DNA of 7,786 bases, taken from Thermoplasmata archaeon. Its GTDB lineage: Archaea; Thermoplasmatota; Thermoplasmata; Thermoplasmatales; Aciduliprofundaceae. The position numbers and the translations under genes are program-made. The stretch spans positions 1 through 7,786 of the forward strand of contig JAGHBQ010000043.1 of NCBI GenBank assembly GCA_021160945.1. Direction: 5' to 3'. This document shows positions 7,185 through 7,786 of this stretch, piece after piece. Position 1 is the stretch's first letter; each line of letters starts with the position of its first letter. The notes beneath the pieces were generated by a model. That model saw nothing but the letters and a program-made list of their open reading frames with translations, made no database searches and was not told the DNA's origin.

Positions 7185-7726
7185 TTCGGCAAAAGAATAA
7201 AGGATGCAAGTTTAGTAGAAATAAAGTCCATCAATATAGGAATGGGGCAAAGTATTCCCACACTCAGGGAAGTTTTTGAAAGCATGCCTAATAACAGCTT
7301 GATAAATGTTGAGATAAAAGATATTGATGCAGTTGAAAAGACCCTGAGACTTATTGAGGAGTTCAAAATTGAAAATAGAATTATGATATCATCATTTCTT
7401 ATTGAAAGCCTCAGAAGAGTGAGAGAGAAAATAAGAAGGTGAAAACGGGTTTGCTTGTAAAGGATGAAAACATTATTCCCAAAATTCCAGATTTGGCTAA
7501 AGAACTTTCCTTATATTCAATCAATCTTCCAATAGATGTGCTGAAACAATTTCCCATGCAAATATTCACGAACATTCTCAAATAAATCAGAGCTCTGGGA
7601 CTTAAGGTGGTCCTCTGGGCCGATAACGATTCACCATATTACGAGAATGATAACCTTCTCCATCTTAAGGAGCTGGTGGATGTGCTCATCATAAATGATG
7701 TACTCAAGATGCGTAACTATCTATAG
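7185..7726 (+). pseudogene. Decayed glycerophosphodiester phosphodiesterase (GDPD/UgpQ family)
   Basis: Intact GDPD enzymes hydrolyse glycerophosphodiesters to glycerol 3-phosphate and an alcohol. Frame 7185-7439 reads KRIKDASLVEIKS..., IPTLREVFE, LINVEIKD (the conserved metal-ligand Glu region) and ENRIMISSF, the typical middle of the family. At about 7439-7441 a one-base loss breaks the frame (TGA at 7440). Reading resumes at 7442 with KTGLLVKDE and SINLPID, is interrupted by TAA at 7583-7585, then continues in the same frame with ALGLKVVLWADND and LVDVLIIND to the stop at 7724-7726. The pieces total about 178 residues against roughly 230-250 in the family. The N-terminal part with the HR, ExD and catalytic HD motifs is absent: stops occur in all three frames upstream and nothing there resembles it. 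An ATG at 7124 (MVIFY-stop) might be a relic of the original start, but that is speculative. Confidence 0.85.
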
Positions 7727-7732
7727 ATGATT

Positions 7733-7746
7733 CAAAAAATTTTAAT
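7733..7746 (+). promoter_or_regulatory. Possible BRE/TATA element for a gene leaving the window
   Basis: An A-rich run is followed by attttaat (7739-7746), centred about 26 nt before the ATG at 7769, the same geometry seen at the other starts in this window. GGAG-like bases also lie close to the ATG (7754-7757 and 7764-7767). Confidence 0.35.
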
Positions 7747-7768
7747 CTTTTAAGGAGTTAAGAGGAGT

Positions 7769-7786
7769 ATGCTCATAGAATGCAAA
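7769..7786 (+). CDS. Possible start of a gene truncated by the window edge
   Basis: The last 18 bases read ATG followed by five sense codons (MLIECK) and run off the end. The case for a real start is positional: a TATA-like element about 26 nt upstream and a purine-rich stretch between. Six codons are too few to identify a product. It follows the GDPD pseudogene by 42 nt. Confidence 0.35.

Noticed and set aside
7181..7366. Leftward 61-codon ORF over the GDPD remnant
   Set aside because: It is the complement of clear GDPD motifs and is Ser/Ile/Phe-rich, as expected of a shadow frame.
1..7786. CRISPR array, insertion sequence, tRNA or rRNA
   Set aside because: Reading through both strands showed no spaced direct repeats, transposase, terminal inverted repeats or cloverleaf-like sequence.

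Overview
The window (about 40% G+C) looks like chromosomal DNA of a thermophilic archaeon, most probably a euryarchaeon. It carries the archaeal end-resection pair HerA/NurA. Several genes have a BRE/TATA-like element about 25 nt before the ATG and no usable Shine-Dalgarno, which suggests leaderless mRNAs. Codon use favours AGA/AGG and ATA. The overall look resembles Aciduliprofundum/Thermoplasmatota (DHVE2), but that placement is an impression and nothing here proves it.

Layout from left to right. (1) A rightward PflX-type radical SAM protein (145-1167). (2) A leftward, translationally coupled nurA-herA operon (3648 down to 1169), convergent with the radical SAM gene and separated from it by one base. 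(3) A 459-nt interval between nurA and the next gene. It holds promoters for both flanks and a plausible but unrecognised 80-residue rightward ORF (3795-4037). (4) A rightward class I PLP aminotransferase (4108-5262). (5) A leftward gene for a secreted, membrane-anchored, sequon-rich protein with beta-sandwich/macroglobulin-like segments (7020-5236), whose 3' end overlaps the aminotransferase by 27 nt. (6) A decayed glycerophosphodiester phosphodiesterase gene (7185-7726), which lacks its N-terminus and carries a frameshift and an in-frame stop. (7) A possible gene start at the extreme right edge (7769).

The only clear functional partnership is nurA-herA: a nuclease and a hexameric translocase that process DNA ends for homologous recombination, normally with Mre11-Rad50, which is not in the window. 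The other genes look like an ordinary mosaic of metabolic and surface functions. I do not see a convincing new multi-gene system. The items most worth following are the small ORF beside nurA, the GDPD pseudogene and the surface protein.
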